Assembly (NCBI RefSeq): GCF_963677195.1
Contig: NZ_OY781918.1
Span: 356,923 to 420,922 of the forward strand
Source of the DNA: an uncultured Marinifilum sp.
GTDB taxonomy: Bacteria > Bacteroidota > Bacteroidia > Bacteroidales > Marinifilaceae
Direction of reading: 5' to 3'
DNA length: 64,000 nucleotides
Shown here: piece after piece, positions 13,264 to 22,576 of the stretch
Numbering within the stretch: the first letter of the stretch is position 1
How the letters are laid out: each line of letters begins with the position of its first letter
Program-made: the position numbers and the translations under genes
Notes under the pieces: generated by a model
Databases searched by the model: none
The model's input: only the letters and a program-made list of their open reading frames with translations
What the model was told of the DNA's origin: nothing

Positions 13264-14349
13264 TTATAAACCACTTTCTTTAAGTCGTTCTGCGTTTTCT
13301 TCAATTTGAAGCTTATCGATAATTTCCTGAATATCTCCGTCGATAACTGCCGACAAATTATACAAGGTAAGATTAATACGATGATCGGTAACTCGTCCTT
13401 GCGGATAATTATACGTTCGAATTTTTGCAGATCTATCGCCTGTAGAAACCATTGTTTTACGTTTAGATGAAATTTCATCTAAATATTTTTGGTGCTCCAT
13501 TGCATAAATACGTGAACGTAATTCAATCATTGCTTTAGCAAGATTTTTCAACTGTGATTTCTGATCCTGACAAGTAACAACAATATTTGTAGGAATATGA
13601 GTTAATCGAATTGCCGAGTAAGTTGTATTTACTGACTGACCTCCTGGACCCGACGAACAGTATGTATCTTTACGGATATCGCTTTCTTTCACATCAACAT
13701 CAAATTCTTCTGCTTCTGGCAATACTGCTACTGATGCTGCACTAGTATGCACTCGTCCCTGAGTTTCGGTTTGCGGTACACGTTGAACCCGGTGTACACC
13801 CGATTCGTACTTTAATATACCATAAACTCCTTCGCCAGTAACATTCATAACAATTTCCTTATATCCACCCGATGTTCCTTCACTAAAACTCGAAACAGAA
13901 ACTTTCCAACCTCTGGCTTCGCAGTATTTAGTGTACATTCTAGCCAAATCGCCAGCAAAAATACTAGCTTCATCGCCACCTGTACCACCACGAATCTCAA
14001 GAATCGCATTTTTAGAATCTTCAGGATCGGCAGGAACCAAAAGAAGCTTGATATTTTGCTCCATTTCGGGAAGCTTAACTTCTAGCTCATCTAATTCCAT
14101 TTTAGCCATTTCACGCAGTTCCTCATCAGACTCATTTGCAATGATATCTTTTGATTCTGCTATTGTGTCGACAGCATTTTTGTATTCTTTAGCAGCTTCG
14201 GTTACTAGTTCCAGCTCTTTATATTCTTTGCTTAATTTTACAAAGCGTTTCATATCTCCCATCATTTCTGGATCGGTAATTAATTGTCCGACCTCCTTAA
14301 ACCTGATGAAGACACCTTCTAATTTATCTAGGATCAAATTATTGCTCAT
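13264..14349 (-). CDS. prfA: Peptide chain release factor 1
   Basis: 361 residues from the ATG at 14349 ([20 protein letters not shown]), the normal RF1 start and length; the frame stays open 28 codons further upstream, but that extension is not RF1-like. RF1 reads UAA and UAG and releases the peptide. The catalytic GGQ loop is in [20 protein letters not shown], and the C-terminal [20 protein letters not shown] is typical of RF1 rather than RF2. That RF1 is present is relevant to the in-frame UAG in the transglutaminase-like gene at 39393-40826: UAG should be read as stop here. Confidence 0.97.
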   Translation of the reverse strand: MSNNLILDKLEGVFIRFKEVGQLITDPEMMGDMKRFVKLSKEYKELELVTEAAKEYKNAVDTIAESKDIIANESDEELREMAKMELDELEVKLPEMEQNIKLLLVPADPEDSKNAILEIRGGTGGDEASIFAGDLARMYTKYCEARGWKVSVSSFSEGTSGGYKEIVMNVTGEGVYGILKYESGVHRVQRVPQTETQGRVHTSAASVAVLPEAEEFDVDVKESDIRKDTYCSSGPGGQSVNTTYSAIRLTHIPTNIVVTCQDQKSQLKNLAKAMIELRSRIYAMEHQKYLDEISSKRKTMVSTGDRSAKIRTYNYPQGRVTDHRINLTLYNLSAVIDGDIQEIIDKLQIEENAERLKESGL

Positions 14350-14801
14350 GTTACAATATTCTAAATTTTGCACAAAATTAGAAAAATAAAACCACATTAT
14401 AAGACAAAGCTTTTGATTTAATCGAAATAGCAAATCGAATACCTAATTATATTGGCAAATAATAGGATATTAATGTGATTTTTATTTAACAATTATACTC
14501 TATTTTAAATTCATTGAAAAAGAAGAGTATTTACCAAATTTATTTTGATTTTAAATTGAGAAAATAATTACAATAAGGCTTTACTTTTTAAATCAGGCTG
14601 GTTAATTTTAATAGGAAATAAACGATAAAAATTTAATTCGACAGTTTCATAAAACTAAATAATTTAAATTAGAAACTGCTTTATTATAAACCAAAACATT
14701 ACGTTAAGTAGTATTATATTTGTTTATTTTCATTCCAATTAGTGTTGGGATGAATTAATGTCTTATAATCCAACTAAGTTTAATTGCTTAAAACTAAGCT
14801 T
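14350..14801. other. 452-base intergenic region
   Basis: A/T-rich spacer between the divergent prfA and the small gene at 14802. The only signal seen is TATATTTG at 14715-14722 on the plus strand, a -7-like element for the small gene; no good -33 TTG is at the right distance. No RNA gene or repeat was recognised. Confidence 0.5.
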
Positions 14802-15134
14802 ATGGTAAAAGTCAGAATCCCTAGGAAAGAAGATCAATTATTGGGTTTATTGGGAAAGATTAATGAACGACACGAATCCAATAAAAAAAAGAGTCTTTTA
14901 AATGGAGCTGTGAATATGGATCGACTAGTTGAAAAATCTAAAAAAATCAGAAATCTTAAAGATCTTGAATCAGCAAAAAACTATGAACATCGCGCACGCG
15001 CAACTAATCATTCAAAACAAAATGATTTAAAATTTATTACGAAAGAAATTAGATGCATCAGGAATTTATTATTAACTGTTTATCCTGATGATCCCAAGCT
15101 TATTAAAGAATGGGGCTTTGAAATTAGCGAATAA
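14802..15134 (+). CDS. Small basic protein of unknown function
   Basis: 110 residues from the ATG at 14802 (MVKVRIPRKEDQLLGLLGKI); an upstream TTG at 14784 is less likely. The protein is rich in Lys/Arg/Asn, has no signal peptide or membrane segment and is predicted largely helical, with a C-terminal PDDPKLIKEWGFEISE segment. I do not recognise the family. The frame is open and of normal codon use, it has a -7-like element 80 bases upstream and a strong terminator directly after its stop, which supports a real gene. High charge would allow nucleic acid or ribosome binding, but nothing in the sequence shows this. Confidence 0.65.
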   Translation: MVKVRIPRKEDQLLGLLGKINERHESNKKKSLLNGAVNMDRLVEKSKKIRNLKDLESAKNYEHRARATNHSKQNDLKFITKEIRCIRNLLLTVYPDDPKLIKEWGFEISE

Positions 15135-15143
15135 CATTATGTG

Positions 15144-15174
15144 AAAAATGCCATTTGAAAACAAATGGCATTTT
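15144..15174. terminator. Bidirectional terminator
   Basis: Inverted repeat AAAATGCCATTTG / CAAATGGCATTTT with a 4-base loop between the converging small gene (stop at 15134) and purM (stop at 15197). A/T flanks on both sides let it work on either strand. Confidence 0.85.
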
Positions 15175-15196
15175 ATATTTATCAGGTTTGCTTGTT

Positions 15197-16366
15197 CTAG
15201 TAAACAAACTCACCAAATTCGCTTTTTACAGTAAGTTTTTTTCCTTGGTTAGCTTCGCAATGTCCGATAATTTTTGCGTCTACATCAAATTCTTTTGAGA
15301 TTGCAATAATATCGTTGGCAATTTCCTGAGGAACATACAATTCGAATCGATGTCCCATATTAAAAACTTTATACATTTCGTCCCAAGATGTTCCGCTTTG
15401 CTCTTTAATTAGCTGAAACAAAGGAGGAACTTCGAACATATTGTCTTTTACTATGTGTAAATTATCGACAAAATTTAAAACTTTTGTTTGCGCACCACCC
15501 GAACAATGTATCATACCATGAATTTTAGATCTGTATTGATCTAAAATCTTTTTTACAATTGGAGCATAGGTTCTTGTAGCAGAAAGAACTAGTTTTCCTG
15601 CATCAATATCAACACCTTCTACTTTATCGGTAAGTTTACAATTACCTGAGTATACCAAATCGTCAGGAACCGAATTGTCGTAACTTTCAGGATATTTTTC
15701 TGCCAAATATTTAGAAAACACATCATGACGAGCCGAAGTTAGTCCGTTGGAACCCATTCCACCATTATATTCTGTTTCGTAGCTTGCTTTTCCTGATGAA
15801 GATAAGCCAACAATTACATCTCCGGCCTGAATTTTTTCGTTTGTAATTACATCTTCGCGTTTCATACGACAAGTAACAGTTGAATCGACAATAATGGTTC
15901 TTACCAAATCGCCAACATCTGCTGTTTCGCCACCTGTTGCGTGAATATTAACACCTAGCTTTGCATATTCGGCAAGTAGTTCTTCAGTTCCGTTAATAAT
16001 TTGTGAAATTACTTCTCCAGGAATTAAGTTTTTATTTCGACCAATTGTAGATGACAAAAGAATGTTATCAACGGCGCCCACACATAATAAATCATCAATA
16101 TTCATGATTAATGCATCTTGCGCGATACCTTTCCAAACCGACAGATCGCCAGTTTCTTTCCAGTACATATATGCAAGCGATGATTTTGTTCCTGCTCCAT
16201 CGGCATGCATTATGTTACAATATTGTGAATCGCCGGTAAGGTAATCGGGAACTACTTTACAAAAGGCATTGGGGAACAATCCTTTATCGAGATTCTTAAT
16301 GGCATTGTGAACATCTTCTTTCGAAGCCGAAACTCCTCTTAGATTGTATCTTTCGTCTTTTCTCAT
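15197..16366 (-). CDS. purM: Phosphoribosylformylglycinamidine cyclo-ligase (AIR synthase)
   Basis: 389 residues of the AIR synthase-like ATP-grasp-type fold, fifth step of purine synthesis (FGAM plus ATP to AIR). It belongs to the longer form seen in Bacteroidota, not the E. coli form of about 345 residues. Motifs: MHADGAGTKSSLAY at about 53-66, IDDLLCVGA near 91-99, NIHATGGETADVGD near 139-152 for ATP and phosphate binding, and HCSGGAQTKVLNF in the C-terminal half. It stands alone, with 69 bases to the PorE-like gene upstream. Confidence 0.92.
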   Translation of the reverse strand: MRKDERYNLRGVSASKEDVHNAIKNLDKGLFPNAFCKVVPDYLTGDSQYCNIMHADGAGTKSSLAYMYWKETGDLSVWKGIAQDALIMNIDDLLCVGAVDNILLSSTIGRNKNLIPGEVISQIINGTEELLAEYAKLGVNIHATGGETADVGDLVRTIIVDSTVTCRMKREDVITNEKIQAGDVIVGLSSSGKASYETEYNGGMGSNGLTSARHDVFSKYLAEKYPESYDNSVPDDLVYSGNCKLTDKVEGVDIDAGKLVLSATRTYAPIVKKILDQYRSKIHGMIHCSGGAQTKVLNFVDNLHIVKDNMFEVPPLFQLIKEQSGTSWDEMYKVFNMGHRFELYVPQEIANDIIAISKEFDVDAKIIGHCEANQGKKLTVKSEFGEFVY

Positions 16367-16435
16367 GGTTGTTTAGAATAAAAAGGTAAAAGTAAAAAGG
16401 TTTTTTGCTCAATAAACCGAACTAAAATTCCATCC

Positions 16436-18793
16436 CTACTTCTTCAATTTTTTAGCTTCGGCAAAGGTAATCTTTTTCCCTTTATAGTATGCGATTACAA
16501 ATGCTTTAATTCCTTTCTTATTAATGATTTTAGCTTTGGCTTTTGCCTTTTCGAGGTCATCGAAAATTCCTGTTGTATACCTGCTGGTAGTATCGTTAAC
16601 TTTTGCACGAAAAACTACCTCGAACTGTTGAAGTTCAGTAGGAATAGAATTTTCATCGAAAACACCTATCTGTACTGTGTAAAATACACCTTCTACTTTA
16701 TTTAAGTCTTGAACTAATGTATTTCCAATTCTGCTAGATTGAGATCCTGGTTTTATTTTAGAATTTGATCCTGGCATATAATCGGTAGATAAAACTTTGA
16801 ATTCTGTTCTACGATTTAATTGATTCGCAATTTCTATTTGTCTGGAATTAAATTTTACAATTTTACTTTCCGTTAAAATATCACCAACTTTTAAGAAATT
16901 GTTTTCTTTAGCGATGGCTGCAGTAATTTTTCTAGGTTGCGATTCGCCATATCCCCGTGCCACCAATCGGTCCCAATAAATTCCTTTATCAATTAAATAA
17001 TTCACGACCGACTGAGCTCTTTTTTGAGAAATCGCTTTATTTGTTGCCTCATTACCAATAAAATCGGAGTGAGATCCTAATTCGATTGTAATTTTTGGGT
17101 TATCATTTAGCGTTTCAACCAAGCCATCGAGAGCTTCTTTCGATTCTTCTCTTAAGCTCCAACTTCCAAAATCGTAAAAGATATTAGGCAATTCTATTGG
17201 TTTTTCTATTGGCTTTATGTTGATAATAGATTTAAAATTACGGCTAATATCAATATTTAAGGTATTCACCAATTCTTTACCATTCAAATAACCATCTTTC
17301 GACACCATTGCAATATACTCTATATCGGGCTTTAACTCGAAAAAGAAATTTCCGTCTTTATCTGTTCTAATATTGCTTTGTTCTCCATCTGAAGAAACCA
17401 TGTTAATTTTTGCCTTTTCGACTGGTTTATTAGATTCGGAATCGAGTACTTGCCCCGAAAAAGTAAACTGTAAAGGCACATAATCAAATCTGTAAATATC
17501 ATCATTCCCTTTTCGGCGCGATGAACTAAACATTCCTTTCTCATGTTTTTCCTGAAAATGAATTGCAAAATCGTCGGCAGTAGAATTAATTGGATATTTC
17601 ATATTATCGACCAACCAAACGCCATTTTCGTTTCGTTGAGCCTGGTATATATCCAATCCACCCATTCCTCCTTCTCTGTCAGAAGCAAAGTATAACATTC
17701 CATTATTTCGAATATAAGGAAACAGCTCATTATCCGGAGAATTAATCGGCCTACCCAGATTTTGAGCTTCACTCCATCCGCTACCACTTTTTTTACTCAT
17801 CCAAATATCATTTCCACCATATCCACCAGGCATATCAGAAATAAAATACATAATTTTACCATCTTCAGAAATGGATGGATGTCCTACAGATATGGAATCG
17901 GGCACTAATGTTTGAAGAGCTGTACGGCCCCATTCACCATTTTTCCTTTGTACAGCATAAATTTTAGTTCCCTGATAATCTTTATTCACTCTTTTCGAAG
18001 AGGTAAAATACATAATATCACCGTCGCTTGTAAAACAAGCTGCACCTTCGTTCATTTCGGTATTTATTGTATCTCCAATTCCTTCGGGTTTACTCCATTG
18101 GTAAGTATCGGTAATTATTTTTCTGGTTTTTGCTTTTCTGCCTTTCTTCTTTCTGCTTTTTCGAATTAGTTCGTTGGAATAGTGCGACTGGTAAATATTT
18201 GTATAATATTCTCCTGTTACCCCATCTTTTTTAGGACGATCTTTGTATTTTCTATTTGATGTAAAAAAGATAACATTGGTATCTTTTCCCATATAAACGG
18301 GAGCAAAATCGCTTGCCGAGGAATTATAATCTTTTAAACTTTCAACTTTATATCTTCCAGGAAACTCTCGCCAATAGGAAATTCGTTTTAATATTTTCGA
18401 TGCATCATCGGTACCTTTCATCTCTGGTTTTAGATCTAGATATTCCCAAAAATTTTCTTCGGCCTCTTCCAGTTTACCATTTTTTACTTCGGCATAAGCC
18501 AAATTTTTTACAGCATCGGCAAAAGTATCTCTGTTCATAATAGCCTTACGATACCATGAAGCAGCTTTACGTGGTTCATTAATATTATCAAAACAAGATG
18601 CACTCTTAAAGGCAATTTCACCCTTTTGATATTTATCTTTTTGCTTTTTATATCCCTTTTCATACATTGCCTGAGCATGATAATACCTACCAGACAGAAG
18701 CATTTTATCGCCTCGGTTCACATACGATCTAGAAGAACAAGATATTAGAATTCCGATACTACATAGAATACCGGCAAAAGGAAGAAGTTTCAT
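16436..18793 (-). CDS. PorE-like outer-membrane OmpA lipoprotein (TPR, beta-propeller, CRD, OmpA)
   Basis: 785 residues. Lipoprotein signal with lipobox ISC at residues 18-20 (MKLLPFAGILCSIGILISCS). Then TPR repeats (about 27-130), a WD40-like PD40 propeller (about 150-430; blades such as DIMYFTSSKR, IMYFISDMPGG, LYFASDREGGMGGLDIYQA), a carboxypeptidase-regulatory-like fold (about 450-525), an OmpA peptidoglycan-binding domain (about 545-680; ELGSHSDFIGNEATNKAISQ) and a C-terminal SPOR-like segment (about 700-785). This domain order is that of PorE, the type 9 secretion component linking the PorLM/PorKN machinery to peptidoglycan. The SPOR-like tail is an addition. Bacteroidota carry several such paralogues, so T9SS membership is probable rather than certain. 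Confidence 0.75.
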   Translation of the reverse strand: MKLLPFAGILCSIGILISCSSRSYVNRGDKMLLSGRYYHAQAMYEKGYKKQKDKYQKGEIAFKSASCFDNINEPRKAASWYRKAIMNRDTFADAVKNLAYAEVKNGKLEEAEENFWEYLDLKPEMKGTDDASKILKRISYWREFPGRYKVESLKDYNSSASDFAPVYMGKDTNVIFFTSNRKYKDRPKKDGVTGEYYTNIYQSHYSNELIRKSRKKKGRKAKTRKIITDTYQWSKPEGIGDTINTEMNEGAACFTSDGDIMYFTSSKRVNKDYQGTKIYAVQRKNGEWGRTALQTLVPDSISVGHPSISEDGKIMYFISDMPGGYGGNDIWMSKKSGSGWSEAQNLGRPINSPDNELFPYIRNNGMLYFASDREGGMGGLDIYQAQRNENGVWLVDNMKYPINSTADDFAIHFQEKHEKGMFSSSRRKGNDDIYRFDYVPLQFTFSGQVLDSESNKPVEKAKINMVSSDGEQSNIRTDKDGNFFFELKPDIEYIAMVSKDGYLNGKELVNTLNIDISRNFKSIINIKPIEKPIELPNIFYDFGSWSLREESKEALDGLVETLNDNPKITIELGSHSDFIGNEATNKAISQKRAQSVVNYLIDKGIYWDRLVARGYGESQPRKITAAIAKENNFLKVGDILTESKIVKFNSRQIEIANQLNRRTEFKVLSTDYMPGSNSKIKPGSQSSRIGNTLVQDLNKVEGVFYTVQIGVFDENSIPTELQQFEVVFRAKVNDTTSRYTTGIFDDLEKAKAKAKIINKKGIKAFVIAYYKGKKITFAEAKKLKK

Positions 18794-18961
18794 GTGTTTA
18801 CATTTTCATATTAAGAGCATACCGAAGTCGTCATTTTATTCTTTTACAAGTGTAAAAATATAAAGACTCGTTTCATCTGTTAATTTTAAAATTTATATCG
18901 TATTACAAAGTATAAAAATAAATATTTTATTCGATAGGAATATCAATATTAATACAAAAAT

Positions 18962-18993
18962 AAAAGGATGCTCATTTCCATGAACATCCTTTT
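18962..18993 (-). terminator. Terminator of glnN
   Basis: Minus strand AAAAGGATGTTCAT-GGAA-ATGAGCATCCTTTT followed by A/T, 23 bases after the glnN stop. The stem is 14 bp with one G-T pair. Confidence 0.8.
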
Positions 18994-19015
18994 GCTGTAA
19001 ATATTATTGTCTGAA

Positions 19016-21205
19016 TTAATTATTAAATAATAACTCACGATATTTTGGTAATGGCCACATTTCATTATCAACAACAAGTTCTAATTTGTCAATATGGTAA
19101 CGAATATCATCAAGATAAGGACGAACTTTTTGATCGTAAGCAAAAGCCATATCATGACCATCCTTAATTACATTACATGTTTTACGTGCATCAACCATTC
19201 CTTTAACTTTGGCTTTTATAGCAGAAATATGTCCGGAAATTTCTTTAATTAGTCCTTTACGTGCAGCTGCAAGCTCTTCAAACTCTTCGGGACTAAATAT
19301 ATCTCTTAAGCCTTGCACATTTTGGATTAGCTTAGTTTGGTAAGCTACTGCTGTTGGAACTATGTGGTTAATTGCCAAATCGCCAAGAACACGCGCTTCG
19401 ATTTGTACTTTCATGGTAAATTTCTCCATTTCCACTTCAACACGAGCTTCAAGTTCTTTTTCGGTCATTACACCACTTTCTACCATCGATCTTTTAGCAG
19501 GAGCGTCTAAATATTTCGTTAATGATTCTGGTACACTTGTAATATTTGTTAAGCCTCTTTTCTTAGCTTCGATAACCCATGCACCTGAGTAACCATCCCC
19601 ATTAAAACGGATAGGTTCACACTCAATAATCATTTTCTTAAGCACCTGGAAAATTGCCTCATCCTTCTTAATTCCTTCATTTATAAGATGATCGACAGCT
19701 TTCTTGAAATCTTTTAACTGAACAGCCATGGCTGCATTTAAAGCTGTCATAGCAGCAGCATTATTTACCGAAGAACCTACAGCTCGAAACTCGAAACGGT
19801 TACCAGTAAATGCGAAAGGTGAAGTACGGTTACGATCGGTATTATCTAAAATAATTTCAGGAATACGTCCAATACCTAATTTCAAAGCAGTTTTCTCATC
19901 TGGAGTCATTTTCTTTTCACCAACCTCATCAACAATTTTCTTTAGCATTTTTGAAACTTCGTCGCCCAAAAATACTGAAACAATTGATGGAGGAGCTTCG
20001 TTTGCACCTAAACGGTGGCTATTAGAAGCTGTAAGAATAGAAGCACGTAAAAGGTCCTGATTTTTATAAACAGCCATTAAAGTATTTACAACAAAAGTAA
20101 GGAACTGCATATTTCCCTTAGGATTTTTCCCTGGAGCCATTAAAACAACTCCTGTATCGGTGCTTAACGACCAGTTATTGTGTTTTCCTGATCCATTAAC
20201 ACCTGCATAAGGTTTTTCATGGAAAAGAATACGGAATTTATGATGACGAGCTACTTTTTTCATCACATCCATAATTAACTGATTGTGATCATTTGCAAGG
20301 TTAGCCTCTTCGTAAATAGGAGCCAATTCGAACTGAGAAGGAGCTACCTCGTTATGACGGGTTTTAACAGGGATACCAAGCTTATGGCTTTCCAATTCCA
20401 ATTCCATCATAAATCTTGTTACACGTTCGGGAATAGATCCAAAATAGTGATCATCTAACTGTTGGTCTTTAGAAGATGAGTGTCCCATAAGTGTACGACC
20501 TGTTAATGCAAGATCAGGACGAGCCTGAAACAATGCTTCATCAACAAGGAAATATTCTTGTTCCCAACCAAGGTTAGCGCTTACTTTAGTTACATTTTTA
20601 TCGAAATACTGACAAACATCAACAGCAGCCTCATCGACAGCAGCTAGTGCTTTTAGTAATGGGGTTTTATAATCAAGAGCTTCTCCTGTGTAAGAAATAA
20701 ACACTGTAGGAATACAAAGAGTAGTTCCAACGATAAAAGCAGGAGAAGAAACATCCCAAGCAGTATAACCGCGAGCCTCAAAAGTCTGGCGAATACCTCC
20801 TGATGGGAAAGATGAAGCATCAGGTTCCTGCTGGGCAAGTAATTTCCCTGAGAAATTTTCAATCATATTACCACCATCACCATAATCGATGAATCCGTCG
20901 TGTTTCTCTGCTGTTCCATCGGTTAACGGCTGAAACCAGTGAGTATAGTGAGTTGCTCCTTTTTCTATGGCCCAGGATTTCATTCCTAAAGCAATACCAT
21001 CTGACATTTTTCTATCGATAGATCCACCTTTTTGGTTAGCTGCCATAACAGCTTTAAATGCATCTTTAGAAAGATACTTTCTCATGGATTCTACATTAAA
21101 TACCAACTCTCCATAGTAATCTGTAACCTTATTGGAAGGTAAAGATACCGAGACTGGTTTCCTTGATAGCAATTCGCTTAACGCTTTAAATCTAATGGTG
21201 GCCAT
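19016..21205 (-). CDS. glnN: Glutamine synthetase type III
   Basis: 729 residues, the characteristic GSIII size, against about 470 for GSI. It makes glutamine from glutamate and ammonia with ATP. N-terminal GSIII-specific part (residues 1-70), then the catalytic region with THYTHWFQPLTDGTAEKHD, SSFPSGGIRQTFEARGYTAWD, LGWEQEYFLVDE, VKTRHNEVAPSQFELAPIYEE and HEKPYAGVNGSGKHNNWS in the expected order, and GNRFEFRAVGSS later. This is the main ammonia-assimilating enzyme in many Bacteroidota. A 258-base leader region with two hairpins lies upstream (21247-21296 and 21372-21420). Confidence 0.97.
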   Translation of the reverse strand: MATIRFKALSELLSRKPVSVSLPSNKVTDYYGELVFNVESMRKYLSKDAFKAVMAANQKGGSIDRKMSDGIALGMKSWAIEKGATHYTHWFQPLTDGTAEKHDGFIDYGDGGNMIENFSGKLLAQQEPDASSFPSGGIRQTFEARGYTAWDVSSPAFIVGTTLCIPTVFISYTGEALDYKTPLLKALAAVDEAAVDVCQYFDKNVTKVSANLGWEQEYFLVDEALFQARPDLALTGRTLMGHSSSKDQQLDDHYFGSIPERVTRFMMELELESHKLGIPVKTRHNEVAPSQFELAPIYEEANLANDHNQLIMDVMKKVARHHKFRILFHEKPYAGVNGSGKHNNWSLSTDTGVVLMAPGKNPKGNMQFLTFVVNTLMAVYKNQDLLRASILTASNSHRLGANEAPPSIVSVFLGDEVSKMLKKIVDEVGEKKMTPDEKTALKLGIGRIPEIILDNTDRNRTSPFAFTGNRFEFRAVGSSVNNAAAMTALNAAMAVQLKDFKKAVDHLINEGIKKDEAIFQVLKKMIIECEPIRFNGDGYSGAWVIEAKKRGLTNITSVPESLTKYLDAPAKRSMVESGVMTEKELEARVEVEMEKFTMKVQIEARVLGDLAINHIVPTAVAYQTKLIQNVQGLRDIFSPEEFEELAAARKGLIKEISGHISAIKAKVKGMVDARKTCNVIKDGHDMAFAYDQKVRPYLDDIRYHIDKLELVVDNEMWPLPKYRELLFNN

Positions 21206-21246
21206 AAAATAAAATTTTAGTTAATAATTGATGTAATCCGAATTCT

Positions 21247-21296
21247 AAAGGGGTACTCAGTAAAAAGTATATGTTTTTTTTACCCAACACCCCTTT
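21247..21296 (-). promoter_or_regulatory. Inverted repeat in the glnN leader
   Basis: AAAGGGGT (minus strand, complement of 21289-21296) pairs with ACCCCTTT (complement of 21247-21254), and inside it GGGTAAAAA faces TTTTTACTGAGTACCC. The structure ends 42 bases before the glnN start, with no T run after it, so it looks more like a leader structure than a terminator. Role unknown. Confidence 0.4.
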
Positions 21297-21371
21297 ATTT
21301 TATTTACCACACAAAAATGTATAAAAATTTTCACTTACACAAAACCAACCTGCTATTTTTTAGGGATATTC

Positions 21372-21420
21372 ACAAAAAAATCGATAAAATTTTAAGGAAA
21401 ACCCTTGTTTTTTATCGATT
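21372..21420 (-). terminator. Terminator of the CotH-like gene
   Basis: Minus strand inverted repeat AATCGATAAAA (complement of 21410-21420) and TTTTATCGATT (complement of 21379-21389) followed by a run of seven T. It starts 44 bases after the stop at 21464. Confidence 0.7.
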
Positions 21421-21463
21421 GCGATAAGTTTTTTGTATTTTTTAATAAAAGATCTTATTTTTT

Positions 21464-22558
21464 TTAAACACCCGAAGGAATTTTATTCGATTTTCTCAAT
21501 ATTTCATTTTTAACATCCCTTTTTGTATTAATTAACTGATAAAACTCATCGATATAACTTATTAACTTATTCTTATTATCAAGATTTAAATATTGGCAAT
21601 TTGTAATTTTTTCATAAAATATTTTTCTCAGTTCTTTGAATTCCAAAAAAGCATCCTCTAAATCTTCGCGGCTCCAATGCATTCCTTTATATTGTCTTTT
21701 ATATTTTGCATCTGGTGCTATTTTGGGCGAAAGAGTAAAATAGGAGTGATTAATAATTCCCGACCAATCAAAATCGTAAGGTACAGCAACAGGTATACTA
21801 TATTCGTTCACTGATATTACATCTATATTATGCAGTCTACTCACATCCCAATCGGCGTTACCTATCATTAACTGAAATAAGGACAACATTACCATAGGTT
21901 TTCGCTCTATATTATATTGTTTTATATTCTTAAAATTTAGTATTGTTTTACCATTTCGTGCAGCTACATCTTCTTTATCTTCTATAAAGAAACCATATTT
22001 TACAAGTGTATCATTTGTGTTAATATCAATAAAGGTAGTTTGAGACAAACGCACTCTGTAACTATGATCGGTAATAAGGTTATACATTTGATAGATCAGA
22101 TACTCTTCTATGGTATGCTGTTCGTAATTTTCTATTTGCGATTGACAATGACTTACATATTTTAACCTTGATTGCCCTTCGAATACGGTTCCTTTAGCCT
22201 GTGAACCGGGAATTTTAAACCTTAAGGGAGGAAAATTGCAATTTTGTTTACGGAGTCTAAAATTTCCTCTTGTTTTAATTTTTACATTTAAATGTACCCA
22301 TTTATCATTTTGTATTTTTTTTACTTTTAAAATACAGTTATGGTAAGATCTTTCCTCATCAATGTCGTTAATCAAGCTTAACAAATCGCCTTTTACTTCA
22401 ATTTTAATAAGATCATCATTACTAAACATTGGTAAATTTAAAAGGCTATCTCTATTTCTAATTTTTGTAGCAAAAGTAGTCCCTACAAAAAGCAAAAGGA
22501 GCATAATAAGGCAACTTTTCCTAAGTTTACTGACTAAAATAATTTTATTAAAAAACAT
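21464..22558 (-). CDS. Exported CotH-kinase-like protein, function unknown
   Basis: 364 residues with an N-terminal hydrophobic signal (SCLIMLLLLFVGTTFA, cleavage near residue 30). The body has the order seen in CotH-like proteins: a KIKTRGNFRLRK basic segment near 95, SRLKYVSHC near 130, EEYLIYQMYNLITDHSYRVRL, GFFIEDKEDVAARNG, then LFQLMIGNADWDVSRLHN near 235-252 and PYDFDWSGIIN near 270. The last two are where CotH kinases carry ATP/metal-binding residues. Similarity is to the fold rather than to a named protein, so kinase activity is unproved. It sits 18 bases downstream of the phosphatase gene and is probably cotranscribed with it. Confidence 0.55.
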   Translation of the reverse strand: MFFNKIILVSKLRKSCLIMLLLLFVGTTFATKIRNRDSLLNLPMFSNDDLIKIEVKGDLLSLINDIDEERSYHNCILKVKKIQNDKWVHLNVKIKTRGNFRLRKQNCNFPPLRFKIPGSQAKGTVFEGQSRLKYVSHCQSQIENYEQHTIEEYLIYQMYNLITDHSYRVRLSQTTFIDINTNDTLVKYGFFIEDKEDVAARNGKTILNFKNIKQYNIERKPMVMLSLFQLMIGNADWDVSRLHNIDVISVNEYSIPVAVPYDFDWSGIINHSYFTLSPKIAPDAKYKRQYKGMHWSREDLEDAFLEFKELRKIFYEKITNCQYLNLDNKNKLISYIDEFYQLINTKRDVKNEILRKSNKIPSGV

Positions 22559-22576
22559 ATCTATTTATTATTGATA

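Noticed and set aside
14350..14433. N-terminal extension of prfA
   Set aside because: The 28 extra codons ([10 protein letters not shown]...) are not RF1-like; the internal ATG gives the normal start.
18894..18913. ATATCGTATTACAAAG upstream of the PorE-like gene
   Set aside because: Only the right half fits the motif; outside the locus and expected by chance in A/T-rich DNA.
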